A DNA stretch of 64,000 nucleotides from Coriobacteriaceae bacterium (GCA_025993015.1 DAJPFV010000001.1:682001-746000); one strand, 5' to 3'; counted from the first letter of the stretch, positions 51,168-59,564 are shown. The notes: generated from the letters alone by a model not told the origin. Made by a program: numbers and translations.

Positions 51168-53609
51168 CTACCCCAGCGAGCGGTTGAGGGAGCCGAGCTC
51201 GTCGTTGCCCATGGTGCGCCACATTTGGAAGATACAACCGCGCGCCAGGAAAAAGAAACCGTTGTCGACCAGTTGCACAGCGGCATCTGCCAGCTGATTC
51301 GTCACGGCGGACACTGGCGGCAGCTCTAGTCCAGCCTTGTGGATGGTCTCGACCGCTTCCTCGAACGTCGGAGGCTCGCTGACGCCCATCTCGTTCATAA
51401 GGCCCTGCATTTCTTCCAGCGCGCTGCTGCCCGACTCCTCGCCGCGCGGCACCAGACGGTAACAAGCCAGCGCCAGGTCGAGCTGATCGCAATTCCAATA
51501 GGCAAACGCCAAGCGATAGAACAGGTAGCCGATTGCAGAACGATCGCTGGCAATACGTAGGCCGTGGCGCGCCACCTCGATAATCTCGTCAAAGCGCTCC
51601 AGACGCGCAAGCACGTTGATGAGCGCAAAGTGCGACTGCATGGACGAGCGCGCCAGATCGTAAAGATGGCGCACCTCGGGCAGTGCTCGTTCAAAGTCCT
51701 CTTGCTCGGCGTAAAAGCTGCAGATCTCGTGCTGGGCAAAGTACAGCGCATCGGGCGCACGAAGGATTCGCACAGAGCGGTCTTCTTCCAACACCGGTAG
51801 CACCATGCGCACCAGCTGGTTATCGCAAAACTGCGTTTGAACCGGACCTGTCGCCAAAAGCTCGGCGACGGCGCACTTAGCCTCCAACTCCTCGACAAGA
51901 CGAGAAAAGCCTTCAAAAGCACCTGTACGGTCGACTTTTGCCTGCTCGCGCAATTCAACAACACGGGCCACGTATGGGTCGTCGTCCTCTTCCATGACCT
52001 CCAACTCGTCAGCCGTATCGGCAAGCAGCAGATCGCGCAGCGCCGGCGGCAGCGTGCGATGGTCATCACGCGGACGAGCATGAACCTCCGCAGGCTCAAT
52101 CGTCTCCGGAGCGGTTGACTCATACGCCTCAAGTACACGCTTGCACGACATATCGTCCATGTCCATGCTCTCAAGATCCTTGGCGACAGGCACGCAATCG
52201 GCCAGATAGGCCGCACGCCCAAAGAAATACGTTGCAACAACGCGCTCGCCCTGCTCACTGTCGGGAGCAGCAATCTGCACATAGCAGCGCGTGATGCAGG
52301 TGCCCGCGGCAAAACACGCTGCCGCAAGCGTGAGTGCCACGCGCGCATCGTGCTCCGCGGCCCAGATCGCGCGCGTGTCCTCGTCCAGCTCGCGCCAGGC
52401 GTCATCCTGAGCGTCGTATTCACGTTGCGGCATGGCATCAACGACAGACTGCCCAAACCGAACGAGCATAATCCCCTCGGCAACGTTTACTCGATAGGTA
52501 TAGTCGAGCCGCGTGACCACGTTGAGCACCTCAACGATTCGCGCAAAACGGGTGCGCACGTCCCACTCGCCGCCCGGTTGGCACGAAACCGTACCCGGTT
52601 TGCCCCACGGGTTATCGCTCGAGGCCGTATCGAACAGTCGGGGAACATCGTTGGTCGTCTTGGCGATATGCCACGCATCAAAGAGCGCGCAGCCCTCAAG
52701 GCTCGGCGAGGATGCCGCAGGGACCAATCCAGCCCCGATGCGCTCAAGGATGCCGGAGAGACGGTTAAGACGGCACTCGATGGCAAGCAGCATGTCAATC
52801 TCGTCCTGGTCCAGCAGGCTGCGATCAAAATTGAGATAGAAAAGCTTTGAGCAATCGATGCGAGCCAGGCTCATCTCGGACTTAGCGGCGATGGTGCGCA
52901 AGCGGGGCAAGTCAATTTCGCTCATAAGGGCGGCGGCATAGCGCTCGATACCGCTCGGATTCTCGGCATGGTCAACGCGGTAGAGCAGCGTCTCGATAGC
53001 GTCAGGCAGCGGTGTCGTGTTAAAGCCCAAAAACACCTCGACTGGCTCGGGCAACTTTACGAGCTTGATCTTGTCGACAACGTTTTGCATACCCTCGTCG
53101 AGTCCGTCGGCGTCCGCCGTGCTCGCAATGGTATTTTCGAAGTCAGCGAATATCACGTAGCGCAGGAACATCGATGCCATGAACTCACCGTAAGGAAGGG
53201 AGCGGGTCGAATTCCATGTCTCGTGATCGGACTGCTCGCGCATGGGGCCTTCGGGAGAGCCGACGGTTCGCGCGCACGCGCGCATCGTGCCGTTTGCTCC
53301 CCTCACCATAATCTCACCAATACCGGAGTCCGAGTCGTCAAGGACCAGTTCCATGTCGGGATCGTTGGGCAGCGGAGCCTCGCTAACGGGGCGGTCCACC
53401 TTGTACACCTCACCCGAAACGCTTACGTAACCCAAAAGCGACACATGGCTTTTGCCAACGAATTCGACGACATAACAAGATTCATGCTGATCCTCGCCAA
53501 AGAGTTTCCAGGCCACGCCATATGAGCGTCCCGCAGGCTGCTCGGGCATCACCGGAAAGCGCTTCTTGGGATCGAGAAACCTGAGCTTGTATGTCGGACG
53601 CTCTGCCAC
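51168..53609 (-). CDS. Large protein of unknown function with C-terminal TPR-like helices
   Basis: An 813-residue soluble protein that I do not recognise. The first 120 residues look beta-rich (AERPTYKLRFLDPKKRF ... VWKL..), the centre is mixed, and residues about 640-760 show helical hairpins of tetratricopeptide type (ALYFAQHEICSFYAEQEDFERALPEVRHLYDLARSS, then LFYRLAFAYWNCDQLDLALACYRLV). No signal peptide or membrane helix is seen. GTG at 53609 is the likely start (AGGGTG upstream). It lies alone between the IS element and the tRNA-Arg cluster, with ordinary host-like codon use. Confidence 0.6.
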   Translation of the reverse strand: MAERPTYKLRFLDPKKRFPVMPEQPAGRSYGVAWKLFGEDQHESCYVVEFVGKSHVSLLGYVSVSGEVYKVDRPVSEAPLPNDPDMELVLDDSDSGIGEIMVRGANGTMRACARTVGSPEGPMREQSDHETWNSTRSLPYGEFMASMFLRYVIFADFENTIASTADADGLDEGMQNVVDKIKLVKLPEPVEVFLGFNTTPLPDAIETLLYRVDHAENPSGIERYAAALMSEIDLPRLRTIAAKSEMSLARIDCSKLFYLNFDRSLLDQDEIDMLLAIECRLNRLSGILERIGAGLVPAASSPSLEGCALFDAWHIAKTTNDVPRLFDTASSDNPWGKPGTVSCQPGGEWDVRTRFARIVEVLNVVTRLDYTYRVNVAEGIMLVRFGQSVVDAMPQREYDAQDDAWRELDEDTRAIWAAEHDARVALTLAAACFAAGTCITRCYVQIAAPDSEQGERVVATYFFGRAAYLADCVPVAKDLESMDMDDMSCKRVLEAYESTAPETIEPAEVHARPRDDHRTLPPALRDLLLADTADELEVMEEDDDPYVARVVELREQAKVDRTGAFEGFSRLVEELEAKCAVAELLATGPVQTQFCDNQLVRMVLPVLEEDRSVRILRAPDALYFAQHEICSFYAEQEDFERALPEVRHLYDLARSSMQSHFALINVLARLERFDEIIEVARHGLRIASDRSAIGYLFYRLAFAYWNCDQLDLALACYRLVPRGEESGSSALEEMQGLMNEMGVSEPPTFEEAVETIHKAGLELPPVSAVTNQLADAAVQLVDNGFFFLARGCIFQMWRTMGNDELGSLNRSLG

Positions 53610-53732
53610 GAAATATCACCCTGATCGGTCGCTTGAGAAGGAGTGGTCGCGAATAAGTCGCGACATCTACTCGGAATCTTACACGAGTCGACACGAAATC
53701 GTCCCTTTGGACAAAAGCACTCAAGCTAGCGC

Positions 53733-53922
53733 AAAAGAAAAGCCCCCGTTGCCGGGAGCTTTAATCTCAAATGGTGCGGCGTATAGGATTCCGCGCATCC
53801 GCTGCGCGGATCCGCACCGGCTTCGCCCGCCTGCCGGCGCGCTCGCCCGCGGGCTAAAAACGCTCCGCGTTTTCTTTACGCCCGCGCCTCGACCGAGGTT
53901 CGAATCAATGCGGTGTTTACGT
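53733..53922 (-). repeat. tRNA-tail module A (190 bp) at tRNA-Arg
   Basis: Left to right: a copy of the tRNA-Arg terminator and the last 20 nt of the tRNA including CCA (53733-53791, exact repeat of 53923-53981), an insert of about 100 bp, and a T-arm-like end GAGGTTCGAATC (53895-53906) facing the other way. The insert core 53808-53839 is identical to that in modules B and L. The period to the true tRNA is exactly 190 bp. Confidence 0.8.
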
Positions 53923-53930
53923 AAAAGAAA

Positions 53931-53950
53931 AGCCCCCGTTGCCGGGAGCT
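53931..53950 (-). terminator. Terminator of tRNA-Arg copy 1
   Basis: The GC-rich hairpin AGCTCCCGGCAACGGGGGCT (minus strand) is followed by TTTCTTTTAC, 12 bp after the tRNA. Confidence 0.85.
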
Positions 53951-53961
53951 TTAATCTCAAA

Positions 53962-54038
53962 TGGTGCGGCGTATAGGATTCGAACCTATGACGTTCTGAT
54001 TCGTAGTCAGACCCTCTATCCAGCTGAGGTAACGCCGC
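53962..54038 (-). tRNA. tRNA-Arg(ACG), copy 1, CCA encoded
   Basis: A 77-nt cloverleaf with acceptor GCGGCGT/ACGCCGC, anticodon ACG in TCTGA-CTACGAA-TCAGA, T-arm ATAGGTTCGAATCCTAT and encoded CCA. The promoter is TTGACC (54074-54079), 17 bp and CATAAT (54051-54056). Reads CGN codons after A34 deamination. Confidence 0.96.
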
Positions 54039-54155
54039 GACTTATTGATTATTATGCACAGGAACTGAATAATGGTCAAGCATTTTTTCAAAAAAAGTTA
54101 TCGAATTTGATTTTTAATCATTTGGAGGGCTTGGCGCGATCTTCGACGCATCGCG

Positions 54156-54345
54156 ATATAAGAAAAGCCCCCGTCGCCGGGAGCTTTAAAGTCAATTGGT
54201 GCGGCGTATAGGATTCCGCGCATCCGCTGCACGGATCCGCACCGGCTTCGCCCGCCTGCCGGCGGACTCGCCCGCTCGCTAAAAACGCTCCGCGTTTTCT
54301 TGACGCTCGCGCCTCGAACGAGGTTCGAATCTCCGCAATGCTCCC
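54156..54345 (-). repeat. tRNA-tail module B (190 bp) at tRNA-Arg
   Basis: Same plan as module A: terminator and 20-nt tRNA tail (tail at 54197-54216), insert with the identical 32-bp core at 54233-54264, then the opposite-facing T-arm-like end GAGGTTCGAATC (54320-54331) running to CCA at 54344-54346. The repeat to the true tRNA copy 2 has a period of 190 bp and one mismatch in the terminator. Confidence 0.8.
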
Positions 54346-54386
54346 ATATAAGAAAAGCCCCCGTTGCCGGGAGCTTTAAAGTCAAT

Positions 54387-54463
54387 TGGTGCGGCGTATA
54401 GGATTCGAACCTATGACGTTCTGATTCGTAGTCAGACCCTCTATCCAGCTGAGGTAACGCCGC
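54387..54463 (-). tRNA. tRNA-Arg(ACG), copy 2, CCA encoded
   Basis: Identical in sequence to copy 1. The promoter is TTGACC (54499-54504), 17 bp and CATAAT (54476-54481). A terminator like that of copy 1 follows at about 54355-54376. Confidence 0.96.
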
Positions 54464-54549
54464 AACGCACGGATTATTATGCACGCGAGCCCCCGATGGG
54501 TCAAGCGACAATTAGAAAAAATTTTACGGAGTGATAATTAAGTTGTTCG

Positions 54550-54587
54550 TGCCTCGACCGAGGTTCGAATCCATGCGGTGTTGCCAT
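54550..54587. repeat. Remnant of a tRNA-tail module at tRNA-Arg copy 3
   Basis: Only the outward T-arm-like end is left (GAGGTTCGAATCC at 54561-54573, CCA at 54585-54587), directly before the terminator of copy 3. The insert and the duplicated tail are absent; AT-rich unique sequence lies to the left. Confidence 0.7.
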
Positions 54588-54627
54588 AAAAGAAAAGCCC
54601 CCGTTGCCGGAGGCTTTCAATTTCAAT

Positions 54628-54704
54628 TGGTGCGGCGTATAGGATTCGAACCTATGACGTTCTGATTCGTAGTCAGACCCTCTATCCAGCTGAGGTAACG
54701 CCGC
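54628..54704 (-). tRNA. tRNA-Arg(ACG), copy 3, CCA encoded
   Basis: Identical in sequence to copies 1 and 2. The promoter is TTGACT (54740-54745), 18 bp and TTTATA (54716-54721). The terminator hairpin lies at about 54597-54618. Three identical tRNA-Arg genes in 750 bp, each with its own promoter and terminator, are not a single tandem array transcript. Confidence 0.96.
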
Positions 54705-54781
54705 AGCGCAAGACATATAAAACCACTTTAGCTTATTGGAGTCAAGCACAATTTCAAACTTTTTTGTGGAACGCAGTCTTG

Positions 54782-55159
54782 TCATGCTGCTCCGCATATA
54801 CCGCCATTCCCCGTACGATCGATTGGCTTTTCGATCACGTCAAACTTAGCATCAAGTTCCCTCAGGAGCGATCTCACCCGCTGGGCACAATCATAATCGG
54901 CAAACGAGATACTCAACATGCGAGCAACCTGGTTAGATGTCCGGACCCCATAGAAATGCTCCAGGGCCACAAGCCCCTCGTGCGCCACAAACGTCTCAAC
55001 CACATGCGGCGACTCCTCGTAGCACCATTGGGTCAACGGACCCTCACTCGTCTGTCGAACCACCAGGCCACCCATGCCAGACGGCTCACACGTCACAAGC
55101 AGGTACTCTCCGCCCTCGTCGCTCTCAAACAAAACCACCCAATCATCAAACAGCTCCAT
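54782..55159 (-). CDS. Small protein of unknown function
   Basis: A 125-residue protein, not recognised. It begins MELFDDWVVLFESDEGGEYLLVTCEPSGMGGLVV, has an alternating strand pattern in the first half and helices in the second (SNQVARMLSISFADYDCAQRVRSLLRELDAKFDV). AAAGGGG lies 6 nt before the ATG, a good ribosome site. No membrane segment. It stands alone between the tRNA-Arg cluster and serS. Confidence 0.6.
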   Translation of the reverse strand: MELFDDWVVLFESDEGGEYLLVTCEPSGMGGLVVRQTSEGPLTQWCYEESPHVVETFVAHEGLVALEHFYGVRTSNQVARMLSISFADYDCAQRVRSLLRELDAKFDVIEKPIDRTGNGGICGAA

Positions 55160-55286
55160 CGCGTCCCCTTTCTCTCGCTCTTATTTAGCAAAAGCATAGC
55201 AGGTAGATGGCTGTATACAGAACAGTTGTTCGTGTGTTTTCTATTGAGCTGTCCGCACGGCATGGTATGGACCTGCGCACGAAATA

Positions 55287-55308
55287 GGGCGCCCCCGAAG
55301 GAGCGCCC
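55287..55308 (-). terminator. Terminator of serS
   Basis: The stem GGGCGCTCC/GGGGCGCCC (minus strand, one mismatch) is closed by a TTCG tetraloop, 25 bp after the stop codon, and followed by TATTTCG. Confidence 0.7.
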
Positions 55309-55332
55309 TTGCATATCGCCTATGCAGCCAAG

Positions 55333-56616
55333 TTACGCGACCGGCTCGATCTTCTCGAGGCCGCCCATGTAGGGACGCAGGACCTCGGGGATCGTGATGG
55401 TGCCGTCGGCGTTCTGGTAGTTCTCCAGAATGGCAGCCATGGTACGGCCAGCCGGCAGGCCGGAACCGTTAAGGGTGTGCAGGTAGCGCGAACCCTTGAA
55501 GTTCTCGGGGTCGCGATACTTGATGTTGGCGCGACGGGCCTGGAAGTCACCGCAGTTGGAGCAGGAGCTGATCTCCTTGTAGGCGTTGTAGCTCGGCAGC
55601 CAGACCTCGATGTCGTAGGTCTGACGGGCAGAGAAGCCCAAGTCGCCGGTGCACAGGCTAATCACGCGATACGGAAGGCCCAGCTGCTGCAGCAGGTACT
55701 CGGCCTCGGCGGTCATGCTTTCGAGCTCCCCGTCGGACTCCTCCGGCTTAGCGAACTTGACCATCTCGACCTTGTCGAACTCGTGCTGACGGATGATGCC
55801 GCGGGTGTCGCGACCGGCGGAACCGGCCTCCTCGCGGAAGCAAGGGGTGAAGGCGGTGTAGCGGCGCGGCAGGGTGTCGGCGTCGAGGACCTCGCCGGCG
55901 TGCAGGTTGGTGAGCACGACCTCGGCGGTGGGGATCAGGAAGTTGTCGCCCGAGACGTGATAGGCGTCGTCCTCGAACTTGGGCAGCTGACCCGTGCCAA
56001 ACATGGTCTGACGCTTGACGACGATGGGCGGCCACCACTCCTTGAAGCCACGGCTCGTGTGCGTGTCCAGGAAGAAGTTGATAAGGGCGCGCTCCAGGCG
56101 GGCGCCGGCGCCACCGAGAACGGTGAAGCGGCTGCCGGAGAGCTTGTTGCCGCGCTCGAAGTCGAGGATGTCCAGATCGGTGCCCAGGTCCCAGTGCGGC
56201 TTAAAGTCGAAGTCGAACTCGCGCGGGGTGCCCCAGCGGCGACGCTCGATGTTCTCGTCCTCGTCCTTACCGTACGGGGTGGCATCGCACGGAATGTTGG
56301 GCAGGTGAGCCATGAAGTCGTACTGCTCCTGCTCAAGAGCGGTACGGCGCTCGGCCAGACCGTCGATCTTCTCGTTGACGGCGCGCACGGCCTCCTTGGC
56401 GGCCTCGGCCTCGTCCTTCTTGCCCTCCTTCATCAGGGCGCCAATCTTCTTGGACTCGGCGTTACGCGTGGCCTGGAGCTCCTCGACCTCGGTGATGACG
56501 GCACGGCGCTCGTCGTCGAGTTCAAAGAACTTCTCGCGATCCCAAGACGTCTGGCGATTTGCCATGGCGGTATCGATGGCATCGGGGTTCTCGCGAACAA
56601 ACTTGATATCAAGCAT
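55333..56616 (-). CDS. serS: Seryl-tRNA synthetase
   Basis: A 427-residue class II synthetase. The N-terminal antiparallel coiled coil (about residues 30-100) that grips the long arm of tRNA-Ser is followed by the catalytic core with motif 2 (CFREEAGSAGRDTRGIIRQHEFDKVEM) and motif 3 (NGSGLPAGRTMAAILENYQ). The start at 56616 (MLDIKFVRENP) has GGAGG 6 nt upstream. Divergent from a small membrane protein gene. Confidence 0.97.
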   Translation of the reverse strand: MLDIKFVRENPDAIDTAMANRQTSWDREKFFELDDERRAVITEVEELQATRNAESKKIGALMKEGKKDEAEAAKEAVRAVNEKIDGLAERRTALEQEQYDFMAHLPNIPCDATPYGKDEDENIERRRWGTPREFDFDFKPHWDLGTDLDILDFERGNKLSGSRFTVLGGAGARLERALINFFLDTHTSRGFKEWWPPIVVKRQTMFGTGQLPKFEDDAYHVSGDNFLIPTAEVVLTNLHAGEVLDADTLPRRYTAFTPCFREEAGSAGRDTRGIIRQHEFDKVEMVKFAKPEESDGELESMTAEAEYLLQQLGLPYRVISLCTGDLGFSARQTYDIEVWLPSYNAYKEISSCSNCGDFQARRANIKYRDPENFKGSRYLHTLNGSGLPAGRTMAAILENYQNADGTITIPEVLRPYMGGLEKIEPVA

Positions 56617-56727
56617 TAGATCCTCCGGCGATATACATTCCATTTAGGTTGCAACCTTGTACATGTATGGGCAAGTATATACTTATGAGCGTTTACGACC
56701 CAACCCAACTACGCAAGAAGGCACCCA

Positions 56728-56901
56728 ATGGACGCAGTTTTTTCCTTTTTGTTTGGCACCCGCACCGGTTTTGCCATCCTTTTCGCCGGCGGCATCCTGT
56801 TATTTGCGATTCTTGCCTTTGTAATGGAGAAGCGTACCCATAAGATGTACGTCGACCGCGGACCCAAGTCCGAGGATGAGGAAGACAGCTTCTGGGACTA
56901 A
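56728..56901 (+). CDS. 57-residue single-helix membrane protein
   Basis: A short gene: MDAVFSFLFGTRTGFAILFA and on, one hydrophobic helix (about residues 13-33), a basic turn (MEKRTHK) and an acidic tail ending in DEEDSFWD. AAGAAGG lies 6 nt before the ATG, and a TATACT box lies about 45 bp upstream. Orientation by the positive-inside rule places the acidic tail in the cytoplasm. No family recognised. The stop codon coincides with the outer arm of the nested hairpin that follows. Confidence 0.65.
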   Translation: MDAVFSFLFGTRTGFAILFAGGILLFAILAFVMEKRTHKMYVDRGPKSEDEEDSFWD

Positions 56902-57058
56902 CCTGCCAAAAAGGGACAGGTTTATTTTGGTCGGTTTTATCTGGGCAAACGCAAGCGCCCCGCAACCGGTAACGATCCGGTTGCGGGGCGCTTTTCGCAT
57001 ATACGACAAAACCGCAGGAAAAACCTGCCAAAATAAACCTGTCCCTAAATGGCAGGTT
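56900..57058. terminator. Four-level nested inverted repeat between convergent genes
   Basis: The stems are AACCTGCC (56900-56907/57051-57058), a perfect 19-bp arm (56912-56930/57028-57046), CGGTTTT (56932-56938/57008-57014) and a perfect 17-bp GC-rich core (56953-56969/56977-56993) followed by TTTTCG. It spans exactly from the stop codon of the 57-residue gene to that of proC and likely terminates both. Confidence 0.85.
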
Positions 57059-57829
57059 TTACTGGAGAGTTGCGTCGATGGCCTTGACCAGGGCGCTGCG
57101 CATGCCGGCATCCTCGAGCGCGATGACGCCCTTGATGGTGGCACCGCCGGGCGAGCACACGGCATCCTTCATCGCTGCGGGATGCTGACCGGTTGCGAGC
57201 TGCAGCTTTGCCGTACCCAGCACCATCTGGCTCACAATGCGATAGGCATCGGCGCGCGGGATACCGTGCTTGACCGCCGCATCGCTCAGGGCCTCGATCG
57301 CCATGGCGACGAATGCCGGAGCGCAACCACCCACCGTGCCGCCCACAAACAGCAGGCTCGTATCGAGCTCAACCACCGCACCGAGCTTGCCAAGCAGATC
57401 AAGCACCACTGCGCTCTGTTCATCACTAAGCGTGGAAGCCTTCTCGCAAGCTATGACGCCCTCGCCCACCGAAACCGGTGTGTTGGGCACCGTCGAGATA
57501 TGCGCGACGCCCGGCAGGACCTGCTCCCACTTGGCACTGTCCCAGGTCCAGGCAACCGACAGAACGACCTTTTTGGCAAGAGCATCCTTGAGCGGGGCGA
57601 ATACCTTCTCGATCATGTACGGCTTGACCGCAGCGACCACGATATCGGATGCGGAGACAACCTCGGCGGCATCGTGGCAAGCGGCCATGCCGCGCGCCTC
57701 GCAGCGCTCAACCAGTGCGTCGTAGCGACCCGCGCAGGCGCACATGTCGCTCGCAGCTACACCGGCAGCGATCCAGCCATCGGCCATAGCGCTCGCCATA
57801 TTGCCAAAACCGACAAATCCAATCTTCAT
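57059..57829 (-). CDS. proC: Pyrroline-5-carboxylate reductase
   Basis: A 256-residue NAD(P)H-dependent reductase that makes L-proline from pyrroline-5-carboxylate. The N-terminal Rossmann motif GFVGFGNMASAM (residues 4-15) and the C-terminal signature (PGGATIKGVIALEDAGMRSALVKAI) are clear. The length is close to the usual 265-270. proA and proB are not in the window. Confidence 0.93.
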   Translation of the reverse strand: MKIGFVGFGNMASAMADGWIAAGVAASDMCACAGRYDALVERCEARGMAACHDAAEVVSASDIVVAAVKPYMIEKVFAPLKDALAKKVVLSVAWTWDSAKWEQVLPGVAHISTVPNTPVSVGEGVIACEKASTLSDEQSAVVLDLLGKLGAVVELDTSLLFVGGTVGGCAPAFVAMAIEALSDAAVKHGIPRADAYRIVSQMVLGTAKLQLATGQHPAAMKDAVCSPGGATIKGVIALEDAGMRSALVKAIDATLQ

Positions 57830-57902
57830 ATCTCATAGTCCTTTCAGACACATTCCTCAAAACGAAAGGTATTGTCCCACGCCATTGTTTCGTATTGCCG
57901 AC

Positions 57903-58373
57903 CTATTTGTGATACGGCTCGCCACGACTGATCTTGCAGGCACGGTAAATCTGCTCTAGCAGCACCACACGCGCCAGGTTATGCGGCAAGGTAATGCGTC
58001 CAAAGCTGAGCATCTCGTCGGCGCGGGCGCGCACCTCATCACTCACGCCGTCCGAACCGCCGATTACAAAGGCAATGTCGCTACTGCCTCGCAGCATAAG
58101 ATCGTCGAGCCTCGCCGAGAGCTCCTCACTCGAACGCTCCTTGCCCTCAATGGCCAGCAAGATCACATGCGCTCGAGACGGCAAGGCAGCAAGAATCGCC
58201 GCCCCCTCCTTGTCACGCGCAGCATCCACGCCGCCCGCCTTAGCCGGGTCGATATCGGCCACCTCGCGGATATCAACCTTGGCATAGGCACCCAGGCGCT
58301 TGGTGTACTCAGCGCACGCGTCCTTCCAAAAGCGCTCCTTGAGCTTACCAACACAAACGACGGTGTATTTCAC
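57903..58373 (-). CDS. rlmH: 23S rRNA (pseudouridine1915-N3)-methyltransferase RlmH
   Basis: A 156-residue SPOUT methyltransferase that modifies pseudouridine 1915 in helix 69 of 23S rRNA. Diagnostic segments are VGKLKERFWKDACAEYTKRL, LLAIEGKERSSEELSARL, FVIGGSDGVSDEV and the knot end LPHNLARVVLLEQIYRACKISRGEPYHK. It lies 6 bp after the SPFH gene, in one operon. Confidence 0.96.
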   Translation of the reverse strand: MKYTVVCVGKLKERFWKDACAEYTKRLGAYAKVDIREVADIDPAKAGGVDAARDKEGAAILAALPSRAHVILLAIEGKERSSEELSARLDDLMLRGSSDIAFVIGGSDGVSDEVRARADEMLSFGRITLPHNLARVVLLEQIYRACKISRGEPYHK

Positions 58374-58379
58374 GCGCGC

Positions 58380-59318
58380 CTACTCCTTCGAATCGTTTTG
58401 AACTTTGCCGGCGGCCAGCACCTGCTCGAACATCGAGGCCGACTGCGAAAAGTCGCTCGGCAGCACGACCGTCGAGTTTTTGCCCGTACGTGCGAACTCC
58501 GTCATCATCTCGGACCACTGCGTAAACATAAACAGCTGGTTGGCCTCGTCGTTACCGACGCCCGTCTCCTGGATAATCTCGAGCGAATCCTTGATGCCCA
58601 GCGCGATGGCCTTGCGCTGGTTGGCGATGCCTTCGCCCGCCTTTTCCATTGCCTCAGCCTCGGCGGTCGCCTCGGTGACGCGCTTGATGCGGTCGGCCTC
58701 AGCGAGCTCCTGTGCCGCAGCGCGCTTGCGCTGGGCGGCGTTGATGTCGTTCATGGAGTTCTCGACCTCGGTCGGCAGTGCAATCTTGGTGATGAGCGTC
58801 GACACGAGGGTGAAGCCGTAGGCGGCCATCTGCTCGGAAACGGTAGCGTTGACATCCTTGGCGATGTCGTCCTTCTTGGCAAAGACCTCATCGAGTGTGT
58901 AGACGGGAATCGAAGAGCGCAGGGCGTCGGTGATGAAGTCACGCATCTGGTCGACGGGCTCCTGCAGCATATAGTAGCTCTTGTAGATGCCCGAATCTGC
59001 CGGGCCGGCGCCCATGTCATAGCTCACGTGGTACTGAGCAGAGACCTCAAGGCCGATGGTCACGTTGTCCTGGGTCTTAACGTCGATACCAAAACCGTTT
59101 TTCATGGTTCGCAGGCTCACCGTAGCGGCTTTGCGGTCAATCACGGGTACCTTCATGTGGAAGCCCGCGTTGACGATGCGGTTGAACTTGCCTAAGCGTT
59201 CGATGATCACAGCATGCTGCTGTTCAACGACATAGCAGGCGCTGGGAAGCAGCAGCAACAGAATGATGATGGGGATCAAAAGGCTGGTAAGGGCGGCGAT
59301 GATACCGGAAAACAGCAT
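58380..59318 (-). CDS. SPFH/Band 7 membrane protein
   Basis: A 312-residue stomatin/prohibitin-family protein. One N-terminal helix (about residues 7-28) anchors it; the Band 7 domain (VVEQQHAVIIERLGKFNRIVNAGFHMKVP ...) runs to about residue 185 and is followed by a coiled coil rich in Ala/Glu (QRKRAAAQELAEADRIKRVTEATAEAEAMEKAGEG). Such proteins form oligomers at membrane microdomains and often assist membrane proteases. The start at 59318 has GAGGAGA upstream. No NfeD partner gene is seen next to it. Confidence 0.9.
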   Translation of the reverse strand: MLFSGIIAALTSLLIPIIILLLLLPSACYVVEQQHAVIIERLGKFNRIVNAGFHMKVPVIDRKAATVSLRTMKNGFGIDVKTQDNVTIGLEVSAQYHVSYDMGAGPADSGIYKSYYMLQEPVDQMRDFITDALRSSIPVYTLDEVFAKKDDIAKDVNATVSEQMAAYGFTLVSTLITKIALPTEVENSMNDINAAQRKRAAAQELAEADRIKRVTEATAEAEAMEKAGEGIANQRKAIALGIKDSLEIIQETGVGNDEANQLFMFTQWSEMMTEFARTGKNSTVVLPSDFSQSASMFEQVLAAGKVQNDSKE

Positions 59319-59375
59319 GGTCTCTCCTCTGATAGGCACACGTTGGCATTAGGATACCCGTCCAAGGAGATCGTG

Positions 59376-59564
59376 CATAACAAAAAAGCTCCCATTGCTG
59401 GGAGCTCTTTCATTTAATGGTGCGGGCGAAAGGACGTCCGCGTATCCGCTTCGCGGATCCGCACCGGCTTCGCCCGCCTGCCGGCGGACTCGCCAGCTCG
59501 CTAAAAACGCTCCGCGTTTTCTTGACGCTCGCTCCTTCACAGGTTCAAGTCCCTGCGATGGGCC
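59376..59564 (-). repeat. tRNA-tail module L (189 bp) at tRNA-Leu
   Basis: A copy of the tRNA-Leu terminator and the last 18 nt of that tRNA with CCA (59376-59435, repeated at 59565-59624 with one mismatch), an insert whose core 59455-59486 is identical to modules A and B, and an outward T-arm-like end AGGTTCAAGTCC running to CCA at 59564-59566. Both ends match tRNA-Leu, not tRNA-Arg. Confidence 0.8.

Noticed and set aside
53772..53791. A truncated tRNA-Arg pseudogene by simple decay
   Set aside because: The same truncation point at the T-loop, the same insert and the same 189-190-bp period occur at three tRNAs, so a defined module explains it better than random decay.
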